Assembly: GCF_041725775.1 (NCBI RefSeq) | Contig: NZ_JBEUEL010000001.1 | Location: forward strand, 133,660 to 197,659 | DNA from: Pueribacillus sp041725775 | GTDB lineage: Bacteria; Bacillota; Bacilli; Bacillales; UBA6769 | Direction: 5' to 3' | Length of the DNA stretch: 64,000 bases | In this document: positions 54,398-62,169 of the stretch, in pieces | How positions within the stretch are numbered: position 1 is the stretch's first letter | How the letters are laid out: each line of letters opens with the position of its first letter | Notes under the pieces: model-generated | What the model saw: only the letters and a program-made list of their open reading frames with translations | Database searches by the model: none | Told to the model about the DNA's origin: nothing | Position numbers and translations under genes: made by a program

Positions 54398-54890
54398 TTG
54401 ATGAATCGTTGTTACAATTGGATATTTATGAAACAGTTTAAACGAATACGTGATCATTTGAGTTTTAAAGCGAGACTTATGAGGTAATGAGCGTCCGTTA
54501 TCTCTCACTTGGACTTCTTCAACTCACTGTTCGGCGTTACAAATAATACACTCTTGATTTTGATAGTGATAGTGAAGTGTCACCAAGCTTCGGACGCAGA
54601 TGATGATGCAATGTTCTTTAGTACTATCTGCATTTTGACATCCTGCGTTTCGTTTGCAGTAATGGTTCGGATGTAAAAAAGCAAACAAAAGCGAAGCGAA
54701 AAACGCGGAGTTCTATTGCAATGTTTGCACTAGCACATCCTGTACTCTGAAGCTTCAGTTGAACCACACTAAGTCTTCTTTATCAAAGTCTTAAAGTAGG
54801 GATCTTATGGACGGTTGCCACGAGCACAATAAGTCCGCAGGTAGAGTGGCGAACTTTTAAATGACATAAAAGATGATGGGAGAGAACAAA
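54398..54890. other. intergenic gap within cassette 1, no gene seen
   Basis: About 490 bp without a supported gene. It holds ACATCCTGCG and GCACATCCTGT motifs resembling ACGTCCTGTG near 15.38 kb, and a degenerate GGACTTCTTCAAC resembling the GGACTTTTTGAAC repeat of the 13.3 and 44.2 kb gaps. It is probably decayed repeat sequence. Confidence 0.45.
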
Positions 54891-55472
54891 TTGAAAAAAA
54901 ATTTTATTCTCACAATGTTGGCAATCGTATTAATGTTAGTAGCATGCAATGGCAATTCAACTGAAACAGGAAAAGATGAAAACGTTGACGACGCGAGTGA
55001 AACAAATGCTACTGAAGATAAGATGAATGACAAAGAGCAACTCACATTGCAAGTGTTAAAAGCGGATGAAGAAGCAGGTGCAACGATTGAAAATCATACG
55101 ATTTACAACGAGTTAAACAAACTTATTCAAGATAACCCGGATATTGGTCAAGTAAATGATTTTAGTTTATATACTGTGAATACGATTCATAATGAAGAAG
55201 GTGAAACGAAGCTCGTTTTGCTAGGAATCAATCGCCTCCCGATGCCGATTAAAAACATCGCCTTTGATTTTACACTCGGGAACGATCAGGGTGAATACAT
55301 TTGGAAACAGCAAGAAGTGACAATGAGTGAAGACAGCGCTGGCACATTGCAAACGAACGGTGCTTTTCCGATCATTCTTCCTTTATCTTCTGAACAAGAA
55401 GAATTATTAAAAAGCTTAAACGAAGATAATCAAGTTATGGAAATTGAAAACTTTAAATACGAAGAGGCATAA
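54891..55472 (+). CDS. putative lipoprotein in effector cassette 1
   Basis: A 193-residue protein with a basic N-terminus, hydrophobic stretch and lipobox LMLVAC (Cys about residue 19), then an acidic low-complexity linker (ETGKDENVDDASETNATED) and a folded domain. TTG at 54891 is chosen because GGGAGAG lies 7 bases upstream; ATG at 54873 would place extra residues before the signal. Not a family I recognise. It may be the surface partner or immunity lipoprotein of the LXG-like protein. Confidence 0.65.
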   Translation: MKKNFILTMLAIVLMLVACNGNSTETGKDENVDDASETNATEDKMNDKEQLTLQVLKADEEAGATIENHTIYNELNKLIQDNPDIGQVNDFSLYTVNTIHNEEGETKLVLLGINRLPMPIKNIAFDFTLGNDQGEYIWKQQEVTMSEDSAGTLQTNGAFPIILPLSSEQEELLKSLNEDNQVMEIENFKYEEA

Positions 55473-55497
55473 CGTACGAAAAGGTAAAGACAAACAT

Positions 55498-55896
55498 ATG
55501 AATAGGCATGCGAAGGCTGCAAGCCGTCTAATCATCATTGGAGCCATTTGGTACTTCTTAGGCGCAGTGTTTTTATTTACAATCGGAATGATTACGCCAA
55601 TTGATATCAATATCAATGGAGTACACACGCGAGCATATTTATGGGAATTTACTACTTACCCTGGTCCCCTTTCGCTGTGGGTTGCATTCATAGCTATTCC
55701 TTTCATTTTGGCAGTTACCGGATTGACTATGCGCAAAAGACTTAAAGAACATGCAACAACAGCCCAAGGAGTATTTTTGCTCGTATCTGGCCTTGTGACA
55801 TTTTTAACCGGTGCAGGAATTTTATACATCATTGCTGGAGTGAAGACGTTACTAGCAAGAGAGAACACAATACAATTTCAACAGGAACAATCATGA
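55498..55896 (+). CDS. small membrane protein, three helices
   Basis: A 132-residue protein with hydrophobic segments at about 12-32, 58-78 and 95-118. ATG at 55498 follows AAAAGGTAAAG. It lies 25 bp after the lipoprotein gene and is followed by a terminator homologous to those behind the immunity-type genes at 59.9 and 61.4 kb, which favours an immunity-type role by position only. Confidence 0.55.
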   Translation: MNRHAKAASRLIIIGAIWYFLGAVFLFTIGMITPIDININGVHTRAYLWEFTTYPGPLSLWVAFIAIPFILAVTGLTMRKRLKEHATTAQGVFLLVSGLVTFLTGAGILYIIAGVKTLLARENTIQFQQEQS

Positions 55897-55913
55897 CTAA
55901 AAGCGAAACTTTT

Positions 55914-55959
55914 CAGACTCTTGTTGTGCACAATGTAATTCAAGAGTCTCTTTTTAAAT
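55914..55959 (+). terminator. repeated terminator, copy A
   Basis: CAGACTCTTG...TTCAAGAGTCT hairpin followed by CTTTTTAAAT. Homologous in stem, loop (TGCA) and tail to copies at 59890 and 61362. Confidence 0.8.
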
Positions 55960-55990
55960 CATAATAAAAATTGAACAGGAGGTATTTATC

Positions 55991-56302
55991 ATGACAAACA
56001 CAAAAACAGAAAACTTACTCCCATTAGGTACGCTCGTTTATTTGGAAGATGGAACGAAAAAAATTATGATCGTCGGCAGAGGAGCGGTTGTGGAAGATGA
56101 AGAAAGTGGAGACGATGTCTACTTCGATTATATGGGTTGCGCTTATCCGGAAGGAATTGACCCAGAGAATGCAATCTTTTTTAATGAAGAAAACATTGAT
56201 GAGATCTTACATAAAGGTTATTCAGATGAAGAAGAGCAACGCTTTATGAAGCTATACAAAGATTGGGAAAACAACTTAACGATTGAGAAAAAGATGATAT
56301 GA
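55991..56302 (+). CDS. DUF4176 protein, T7SS-associated
   Basis: A 103-residue acidic protein with the DUF4176 pattern: LLPLGTLVYLEDGTKKIMIVGRG near the start (quoted in part as LPLGTLVYLEDG), DVYFDYMGCAYPEGI and FFNEENIDEILHKGY. DUF4176 genes are found in type VII secretion islands of Staphylococcus, Listeria and Bacillus; function unknown. ATG after CAGGAGG. Its terminator (56419-56448) separates it from the next gene. Confidence 0.82.
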   Translation: MTNTKTENLLPLGTLVYLEDGTKKIMIVGRGAVVEDEESGDDVYFDYMGCAYPEGIDPENAIFFNEENIDEILHKGYSDEEEQRFMKLYKDWENNLTIEKKMI

Positions 56303-56418
56303 GTTTATTCCTCAGAAATGGGAAGCTACATAGCGGTACTTCATCAAGTTGCGGTTCAAGTCTTGGCTGAATTAAGTTAAAGCCTTCAGCGATGTCAGAT
56401 TTTTTGGAAATTGAGAAA

Positions 56419-56448
56419 ACCTTGGCATAAAGACGCCAAGGTGTATTT
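56419..56448 (+). terminator. hairpin after the DUF4176 gene
   Basis: CCTTGGC and GCCAAGG arms around ATAAAGAC, followed by TGTATTT. Confidence 0.5.
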
Positions 56449-56460
56449 AAGAGGAAGAAG

Positions 56461-56868
56461 GTGAGTGGATTGGATTATACCGCACGCATTCAACAACTTG
56501 AAACTTTGCGAAGCTCAGTATCCAGTAAACAAATAAGCAGTTTAGAAGTTGTCCTAAATTTTTCGGGAGAAATCCCAAGTTGGAATGGCGGCGTTTCTCA
56601 AGACGGTTACTTAGACCTGATCCAGGATACAAAAGAGCAAGTTTCGTCTATTTATTCAGCGAAACCAAGCTTACTTGATGCGATTGATACCCGAATTACT
56701 CAATTAAAAGCGAAAATTGAAAGTCAATATAATCAACACTTATATGTTGTGAATCGAACGTATGACAGTGAAGATCCCGTTAGGAATAGACAGTTAAAAC
56801 GACAAGCTTTGAATAGGTTGACTTATTTGGACTCAACAGTAAGAGCGCGTTTAAGTAGCAGAATATAA
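56461..56868 (+). CDS. small helical protein with W-N-G motif, T7SS cassette 2
   Basis: A 135-residue, mostly helical protein with EIPSWNGGVSQDGYLDL in the first half, a WXG-like turn, and a basic C-terminus. The GTG at 56461 abuts its Shine-Dalgarno; TTG at 56470 with GAAGGTGAG upstream is a good alternative. First gene of a row of three small helical proteins preceding the putative toxin, so a chaperone/targeting role is likely by position. Confidence 0.5.
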   Translation: MSGLDYTARIQQLETLRSSVSSKQISSLEVVLNFSGEIPSWNGGVSQDGYLDLIQDTKEQVSSIYSAKPSLLDAIDTRITQLKAKIESQYNQHLYVVNRTYDSEDPVRNRQLKRQALNRLTYLDSTVRARLSSRI

Positions 56869-56876
56869 GGAGCTAA

Positions 56877-57173
56877 ATGCAAATGTCTGAAATTAAAATT
56901 AACGGTGATGCCGTTTCTCCTTCTTTAAGTAAGTTACATACTAAATTACAAGAATATGAGGAGTCATTAGTTGATTTAAATAAAGAGTTACTAATGGCGC
57001 AACAGCTATTAAAAGGTAAGGCATATTCCACACTGTTAGACGTAACAGAAACATTTGTTAACCAGCAGAAAGATTTATTAATTCACGAGAAGATGGTTCA
57101 AACCACAATAGAAAATTATATAACCGATATGGTTGCAAAGGAAAGACGCTCAAAACCTAAATTTAGCGTATAG
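56877..57173 (+). CDS. small helical protein (YwqI/DUF5344-like)
   Basis: A 98-residue helical protein beginning MQMSEIKINGDAVSPSLSKL. Two ATGs (56877 and 56883) straddle optimal spacing from AAGGAG; the second gives MSEIKI, like the start of the next gene. It resembles DUF5344/YwqI partners of LXG toxins in length and pattern; assignment is tentative. Confidence 0.5.
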   Translation: MQMSEIKINGDAVSPSLSKLHTKLQEYEESLVDLNKELLMAQQLLKGKAYSTLLDVTETFVNQQKDLLIHEKMVQTTIENYITDMVAKERRSKPKFSV

Positions 57174-57186
57174 GATGTGAGGACGT

Positions 57187-57483
57187 ATGTCTGAAATTCA
57201 ACATAACCGAGAAACCGTAGATGCGTTAATAAATAAAATGATCGAAGTGACAGCAAAAAATGAGCAAGTAGAAGCTATCTTAACAAATTTAGCAAAAGTA
57301 ATTCAATCGGAATTTGCCGGAGAAGCAAAAGAGAGCTTAGACATTTTACTTACGAACGAAATTAAGAAAATAAAAGATGAAAAAGCAAACTGGCAAAAGT
57401 TAATCGAAAGAGCGCAAAGCACTGCGGACAGTATGGAAGAACATGATGCAACATTGGCAACAGGCGGTGGCGGATGGAGGTAG
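57187..57483 (+). CDS. WXG100-like small helical protein
   Basis: A 98-residue protein with two predicted helices, SEFAGEAKESLDILLTNE in the turn region where WXG proteins have their motif, and an ending EEHDATLATGGGGW. The final EEHD pattern resembles WXG100 C-termini (compare AQHDEALSRNF in YukE here). 60 bp before the toxin gene; likely secretion partner. Confidence 0.55.
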   Translation: MSEIQHNRETVDALINKMIEVTAKNEQVEAILTNLAKVIQSEFAGEAKESLDILLTNEIKKIKDEKANWQKLIERAQSTADSMEEHDATLATGGGGWR

Positions 57484-57543
57484 TCGTAGCGGTGCACTTC
57501 CAACCCTATAGAATGACATGGTTGTTTAAGGAGGTCTTGAAGG

Positions 57544-58980
57544 ATGGGAAGAGCAGGCGGTAAATTTATATTTCCTGTTTCACGATATTATGCAAAATCA
57601 ACAGAATTCAAAAGAAAACTAGATGATTTTTCTAATGAGATTGATACTCGCTTTTTTCAAGTTGTAAGTCGGAATTTAACCAATTTACATAGCCAGGATC
57701 AACAATATCTTGAAGGTGTCTTAGCGTACAGTCGTGGAAAAGCTAAATTAAATAAATTGAATTCAAAATATATTCCGAAATGGAACAATATGCAAACAGA
57801 AAACAGCAACAATCCAATGCGTCTTGTACTTGAAGCAGATCAGGAACATAAACGTAACTTTATTTCATTAAAAGATGAACAACTGAAAAGTCGGCTAACT
57901 CAACAATATGAAATTAAAGTCCAAGAAGCCTTTTTTGTTGAGATCCAAAAAATGAGCAAAGAAGAAATTAGTAAAAAATTTGGAGACATGAAAGATATAT
58001 TTGAGGAAGTGCTTGGAAGTGACTGGTACTCAAGATTAAAAGATGCTAGTTCACTTGCCGATTTTATTAATAATTTCTCAGAAAAATTTGACGATCTTGC
58101 AAAACATCATCCAACGAAAGCTGCTATTTTATTAAAAGTAATGGAGCAGTCCGATGGCTTCACAAAAATGCTTCGAGAATCGGAAAATTTTGTTCGAAAG
58201 TTAAAATCATCAAAGCATATGCAGGCTGTCTTAACGCTCGCTTCAAAACCGGAAAAACTATTACAGTTAGCTTGGGAGCTAGGCGACAAAAAGCTCTTAA
58301 AATTCTTACACAAATCAATTGAATACTTGGCCGAGAGCAAATTAGCCAAAAAAGTTATTGGAGCCGGGGTTAGGTTTGGTTGGGCAGGTGCGATTGCATC
58401 AATAGGCATTCATGGATACTACAACGTAAAAGACGAACGTGTTTGGAGCGACTTTACTGAAGGAAGAGCTGCTAGAGGAACCGTAAAAGCTGTTGCAGGT
58501 ACGGCAATCGATATGGCAAAAAATTTTGGTGTCATTGATGGATTAATTGTGGGTGCAGTTGTTGGTGGAGCAATAGGTGGCACGGTTACTATTCCTGCAT
58601 TTGGTATAGGCGCTGTACCGGCAGCTGTAGTAGGGGCCGTCGTAGGAGGAGTGGTTGGTGGGATTAATCAAGGACTTCAGTTCCTTTTTCCAAAAATGTA
58701 TGACAGTATTAAGACTCGGGCGTTTAAAGCGGTTGATTGGACAGCTGATATGGCAATAAAAGTTGGTAAAGGAATTAAAGCTGGTTATAATACAGTGAAA
58801 ACTACAGCGAGCAAGGTTATTTCCCATGCAAAATCAAAGGTTAATGAATTTGGAAACGCTGTACAACGAGGAATTGACAAAACAAAAAAAGTTATTGAAA
58901 CTGGAAAACGAGCTTTGAAACTTTGGGATTCTGTTAAAAAATTGTCAAATCCGTTTAAAAAACCGTCACCATCTTATTGA
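57544..58980 (+). CDS. putative T7SS membrane-active toxin with glycine zipper
   Basis: A 478-residue protein. The N-terminal 330 residues are helical and charged (FKRKLDDFSNEIDTRFFQVV and SSLADFINNFSEKFDDL). Residues about 335-378 form a long Gly/Ala/Val zipper (GAVVGGAIGGTV, PAAVVGAVVGGVVGGINQG), which can insert in membranes. The C-terminus is basic and amphipathic (KVGKGIKAGYNTVKTTASKV). No enzymatic motif. S. aureus TspA, a depolarising T7SS toxin, has a comparable glycine-zipper segment and a polytopic immunity protein; the 6-TM gene next door fits that model. Confidence 0.62.
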   Translation: MGRAGGKFIFPVSRYYAKSTEFKRKLDDFSNEIDTRFFQVVSRNLTNLHSQDQQYLEGVLAYSRGKAKLNKLNSKYIPKWNNMQTENSNNPMRLVLEADQEHKRNFISLKDEQLKSRLTQQYEIKVQEAFFVEIQKMSKEEISKKFGDMKDIFEEVLGSDWYSRLKDASSLADFINNFSEKFDDLAKHHPTKAAILLKVMEQSDGFTKMLRESENFVRKLKSSKHMQAVLTLASKPEKLLQLAWELGDKKLLKFLHKSIEYLAESKLAKKVIGAGVRFGWAGAIASIGIHGYYNVKDERVWSDFTEGRAARGTVKAVAGTAIDMAKNFGVIDGLIVGAVVGGAIGGTVTIPAFGIGAVPAAVVGAVVGGVVGGINQGLQFLFPKMYDSIKTRAFKAVDWTADMAIKVGKGIKAGYNTVKTTASKVISHAKSKVNEFGNAVQRGIDKTKKVIETGKRALKLWDSVKKLSNPFKKPSPSY

Positions 58981-59008
58981 CCTTTTTTCAAAGAAAAGGA
59001 GCTTTACT

Positions 59009-59854
59009 ATGAAACGAGCTTTTTCAGCAGCATTTAGCGACGTAGAGAATATAATTGATGAAGCCGAAGTTAATGAAATGTATACAAACAAGAATGAGAA
59101 ACTTAAATTTAAAGATGTGTTCATGACACTGTTCTTTTATTTTGTATTGATCAGCCCATTGTATTTCTTCTACTTTATAAGCAAGTTTATAATTAGGGAA
59201 TTTAAGATCAATCCTGAAGAATTTGCTGTTCCATTGGATTTAAATAATGCTTATATCTCCTTTTTAGATAATTTTCACTATGTTCATTTAGTAGCTATCT
59301 TGTATTTAATTGCAACAATATGGTTTTTAGTTGCGAGAAAGAAAAGTATTTTAAAAGCATCTTTAATTTATAACACGAGTCTTTATATTTACGTGCTAGC
59401 TTTGTTTATTTACTTATTCAAGATAAGCCAGTTGTTCGTAAATGATCCAATCTTGCGTCATATCTATACAGCTCTTCTTGTTGTAATTATTATTTACACA
59501 ATAAAAAGGTGTTACCAGAAAGCATCATTATTTATATTTGACAGGCAAATTCAAGTTCAATCACAAAAAACAAAATGGAATATAAACAACAAAAAAATTA
59601 TCGGGGGAGGTGTTGCTTTATTAGGTTTTTATCAAGTATTTAAGTTAACGGCACTTGGTAAGGATTATTTGGATTTTGAGAGACAACTTATCGGTGCGAT
59701 AATCGAATTTTTTCCATTGATTGTAGCCTTTACACCGTTGACATTATTATTATTTGTTAAACCTCTTGTTCGTTTTTTTTATCTGAATAAATATTCCGAG
59801 CAATTTAGGTCAAAATTCGGTTATGAAAAAAAAGAATGGTATGGACAGTTATGA
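59009..59854 (+). CDS. putative immunity protein, six membrane helices
   Basis: A 281-residue polytopic protein with hydrophobic segments at about 32-57, 89-108, 118-137, 148-167, 198-215 and 228-253, and a polar ending YLNKYSEQFRSKFGYEKKEWYGQL (in part: KKEWYGQL). AAAGGAG precedes the ATG. It follows the glycine-zipper gene by 28 bp and is repeated downstream as two broken copies, as is common for immunity genes. Not DUF443 by sequence as far as I can tell. Confidence 0.6.
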   Translation: MKRAFSAAFSDVENIIDEAEVNEMYTNKNEKLKFKDVFMTLFFYFVLISPLYFFYFISKFIIREFKINPEEFAVPLDLNNAYISFLDNFHYVHLVAILYLIATIWFLVARKKSILKASLIYNTSLYIYVLALFIYLFKISQLFVNDPILRHIYTALLVVIIIYTIKRCYQKASLFIFDRQIQVQSQKTKWNINNKKIIGGGVALLGFYQVFKLTALGKDYLDFERQLIGAIIEFFPLIVAFTPLTLLLFVKPLVRFFYLNKYSEQFRSKFGYEKKEWYGQL

Positions 59855-59889
59855 ATTGATTATCGCAAAATTATAAAACAAAAACTACT

Positions 59890-59934
59890 CAGTCCCTTGA
59901 TTTGCACCATATGCTTCAAGGATCTTTTTTAAGC
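59890..59934 (+). terminator. repeated terminator, copy B
   Basis: CAGTCCCTTGA...TTCAAGGATCT followed by TTTTTTAAG, homologous to copies A and C. Confidence 0.75.
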
Positions 59935-59984
59935 CCAATCATGCATCATGTCCGTACATCAGAGTGACACAAAAAAATAAATAA

Positions 59985-60701
59985 TTTTAGCTTTGGACGG
60001 GCAATTTTATTTATTATCTTTTTTGTTGGCCTAGCAACTTATGGTGGCACATGGTTTGTGGCTAACGAAGTAGTGAAAATCTGACACCTACTTGATAGCC
60101 ATAATGAGTTTGCGAAGTTTTTCCCAAGTATATGGTATCCAAGCTCTCCTTTTTTTTACTCTGACAATAATACGTTGGCAAATCGAAAAAAAATAAAAGG
60201 ATTTTTTCTTTATCAAGTATTCCTTACGCTGTTTTTGCTCACTTTTTTGCTAATCTTTTTTATTGTAAGCCAATTATTTGTTTCTAATTTTGTTCTACGT
60301 ATGATTTATGTTGCTTTGGTTATTGATTGGTTTTTATTTGCCGTAATAAAAAGTTATCGAAACGTGATTGATATGGTGTATGGAGACAAGAAGGAATGCT
60401 CTGCTTTAGTGGAATGGGCCAGTAAAAACCAGAAGGCAATTATGGGGGTATTGTTTGGTATCGTGGTTTATATTATATGTCAAAAGTCATTTTTGAAGAC
60501 ACAGGAGAAATATCAACTAGATTTTGGGGTTCATTGGTCGAATTTTATCCTCTAGCAACTGCGTTGTTGCAGTTAACTTTTATTTACCTTTTCGGTGTCG
60601 CTATTAGAAGCTATTATTTAAATAAATACTCAGAACAATTCCGACAAAAATTTGATGTAAAAGAAGAAGAATGGTACGGAGAAAAAGATAAGTCGAGTTA
60701 A
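59985..60701 (+). pseudogene. decayed second copy of the immunity-type gene
   Basis: The frame SFGRAILFIIFFVGLATYGG (TM1) runs into an in-frame TGA near 60082, continues as FAKFFPSIWYPSSPFFY into ANRKKIKGFF..., then loses frame in ATTTTGGGGT (60521-60530) and resumes as FWGSLVEFYPLATALL ending YLNKYSEQFRQKFDVKEEEWYG. The end matches the C-terminus of the 59009 protein. One stop plus one homopolymer shift make it non-functional. Confidence 0.75.
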
Positions 60702-60721
60702 TAAGGCTAGGGGCTTATAAG

Positions 60722-61304
60722 ATGAAAAAACTAGTTTCCACGTCATTTAACACGGTACAAAATATCATCAGTAAAGATGAGGTAGAGGAGCTGTACAAAA
60801 ATAAATCAAAAAAATTGAAAAGCCGAGACGTTTTAATGTTTTTCGTTTTCTACTTTATTTTGATTGCTCCTCTTTATTTCTTTTATTTTATTAGAATGGG
60901 GATAGTGAAGGGCTATGAAAACTATCCAGAGGAATTTACGATTTCTTTGGATTTAAATAACAACTTTATTCTTTTTATAAATGTCAAGATAACAATGTAC
61001 ACTTTCGATTGTTTAACGATGTACAAATTTGTTTATTAGGTATGGCTGCCGCCATACCTAATAAATTTTGGTTAAGCTTACGACTTTTTCTCCGTTTGAA
61101 TATGGTCCTTTAGTCGATAAGAATCTCCTACAATATTAACAACTGTCGCATGGTGAAGAATTCTATCGAGTATGGCGTTTGCTAATTTGGGATCTTGGAA
61201 GATATCTCCCCATGCAAAGATTCGATATTACTATCTAATTAAATTTTCAGAACCATTTCAAAAGTTTAATTTTGATGAAGACCAATGGTATGGACAATTG
61301 TAAA
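60722..61304 (+). pseudogene. third copy of the immunity-type gene, interrupted by an IS21 remnant
   Basis: The N-terminal 85 residues (MKKLVSTSFNTVQNIISKDE, then PLYFFYFIRMG, SLDLNNNFILF) align with the 59009 protein. At about 60982 an IS end enters. After the IS remnant the frame RYYYLIKFSEPFQKF and DEDQWYGQL (61222-61304) is again the family C-terminus. The middle is lost, so the insertion was followed by deletion. Confidence 0.8.
60982..61220 (-). mobile_element. IS21-family remnant (end plus istB 3' part)
   Basis: The left border starts TGTCAAG and holds subterminal repeats AATGTACACTTT and GATGTACAAATTT, as in IS21 ends. Inside it a minus-strand frame of about 46 codons (stop at 61080-61078) reads AWGDIFQDPKLANAILDRIL, then HHATVVNIVGDSYRLKDH, the C-terminal signature of IstB, the IS21 helper ATPase. 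A hairpin GGTATGGC/GCCATACC lies between. Confidence 0.82.
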
Positions 61305-61361
61305 GTCATTATTGAAAGAGATAATAAGCTTATTTTAACTAAATTATACAACAATACTCCC

Positions 61362-61407
61362 CAGATCCTTGACTTGCAAAACCTTGTTCAAGAGTCTGTT
61401 TTTAAAT
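61362..61407 (+). terminator. repeated terminator, copy C
   Basis: CAGATCCTTGA...TTCAAGAGTCT followed by GTTTTTAAAT, homologous to copies A and B. Confidence 0.8.
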
Positions 61408-61439
61408 ACAAGTATTATGCCAAAGGGTGTGAGTAAATT

Positions 61440-61859
61440 ATGAGTGCAGTTTTAAGTTCATTAACACAGCAGCATTCTAAGGCAATCAGTCAAAAGTTAA
61501 ATGCGCAAGCGAGCATTTCAGCGTTGCAAGAAAAAATTTCTCGTTTACAAGTCGCACATGAGAAACTATCAACGGAACTTAATGTGCTGAGGTCAACGAG
61601 TCAGAAAATAAGAACCCTTAAAGTCGTTGATCATCAGTGGAAGGGTACAAAGAGAAATTCATTCGATCATCATTATTCAGATTACAAACAAAGTGTTAGC
61701 CAGTATGTTATGAGAACAGAAGATAGGCAAGAACAGCTGAAAGAAGAAATTCAAAGTGCTCAGCAAAGCTTGTATTCATTTGAACGTACTTTGGCTATGC
61801 TCAATTCACAAATTTCTAGCTTAAACGATCAAATCAAACAAGTGAGGAGGGAGAGTTAA
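61440..61859 (+). CDS. DUF5082/YwqH-like coiled-coil protein
   Basis: A 139-residue helical protein with long coiled coils flanking DHQWKGTKRNSFD, a W-x-G turn. In B. subtilis ywqH-ywqI-ywqJ encode such a protein, a DUF5344 protein and an LXG toxin; the same order occurs here. ATG start; stop is one base before the next ATG. Confidence 0.75.
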   Translation: MSAVLSSLTQQHSKAISQKLNAQASISALQEKISRLQVAHEKLSTELNVLRSTSQKIRTLKVVDHQWKGTKRNSFDHHYSDYKQSVSQYVMRTEDRQEQLKEEIQSAQQSLYSFERTLAMLNSQISSLNDQIKQVRRES

Positions 61860-61860
61860 G

Positions 61861-62166
61861 ATGTCGAAAGAAATTAAGTTAAATACTGAGCTTTTCCGAA
61901 GTAATGTAAAAAGTCTTCGTTCATCGCTTGATGGCTTATATGTAAGCATGGGACGAAATAAATCATTCAACATGACGACGATTAACCCATTTAAAAATGA
62001 TCTGGAAAATGTCATGAGAGCATTGGAACTTCTAGAAAAATATAAAGCTCTTTTGAATGCGGATATTAATAAATTACAAAAAACCGGAGAAGAAATGATA
62101 GAACAAGATGAGAGAATATCACATTACACTGGCAGTTTAGGAGGCTATGAACGAAGGAGGATATAG
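61861..62166 (+). CDS. DUF5344/YwqI-like protein
   Basis: A 101-residue protein beginning MSKEIKLNTELFRSNVKSLR, with predicted helical hairpin and basic end. Same position and size as YwqI. AGGAGGGAGAG precedes the ATG. Likely partner for the LXG domain of the downstream protein. Confidence 0.72.
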   Translation: MSKEIKLNTELFRSNVKSLRSSLDGLYVSMGRNKSFNMTTINPFKNDLENVMRALELLEKYKALLNADINKLQKTGEEMIEQDERISHYTGSLGGYERRRI

Positions 62167-62169
62167 CGG

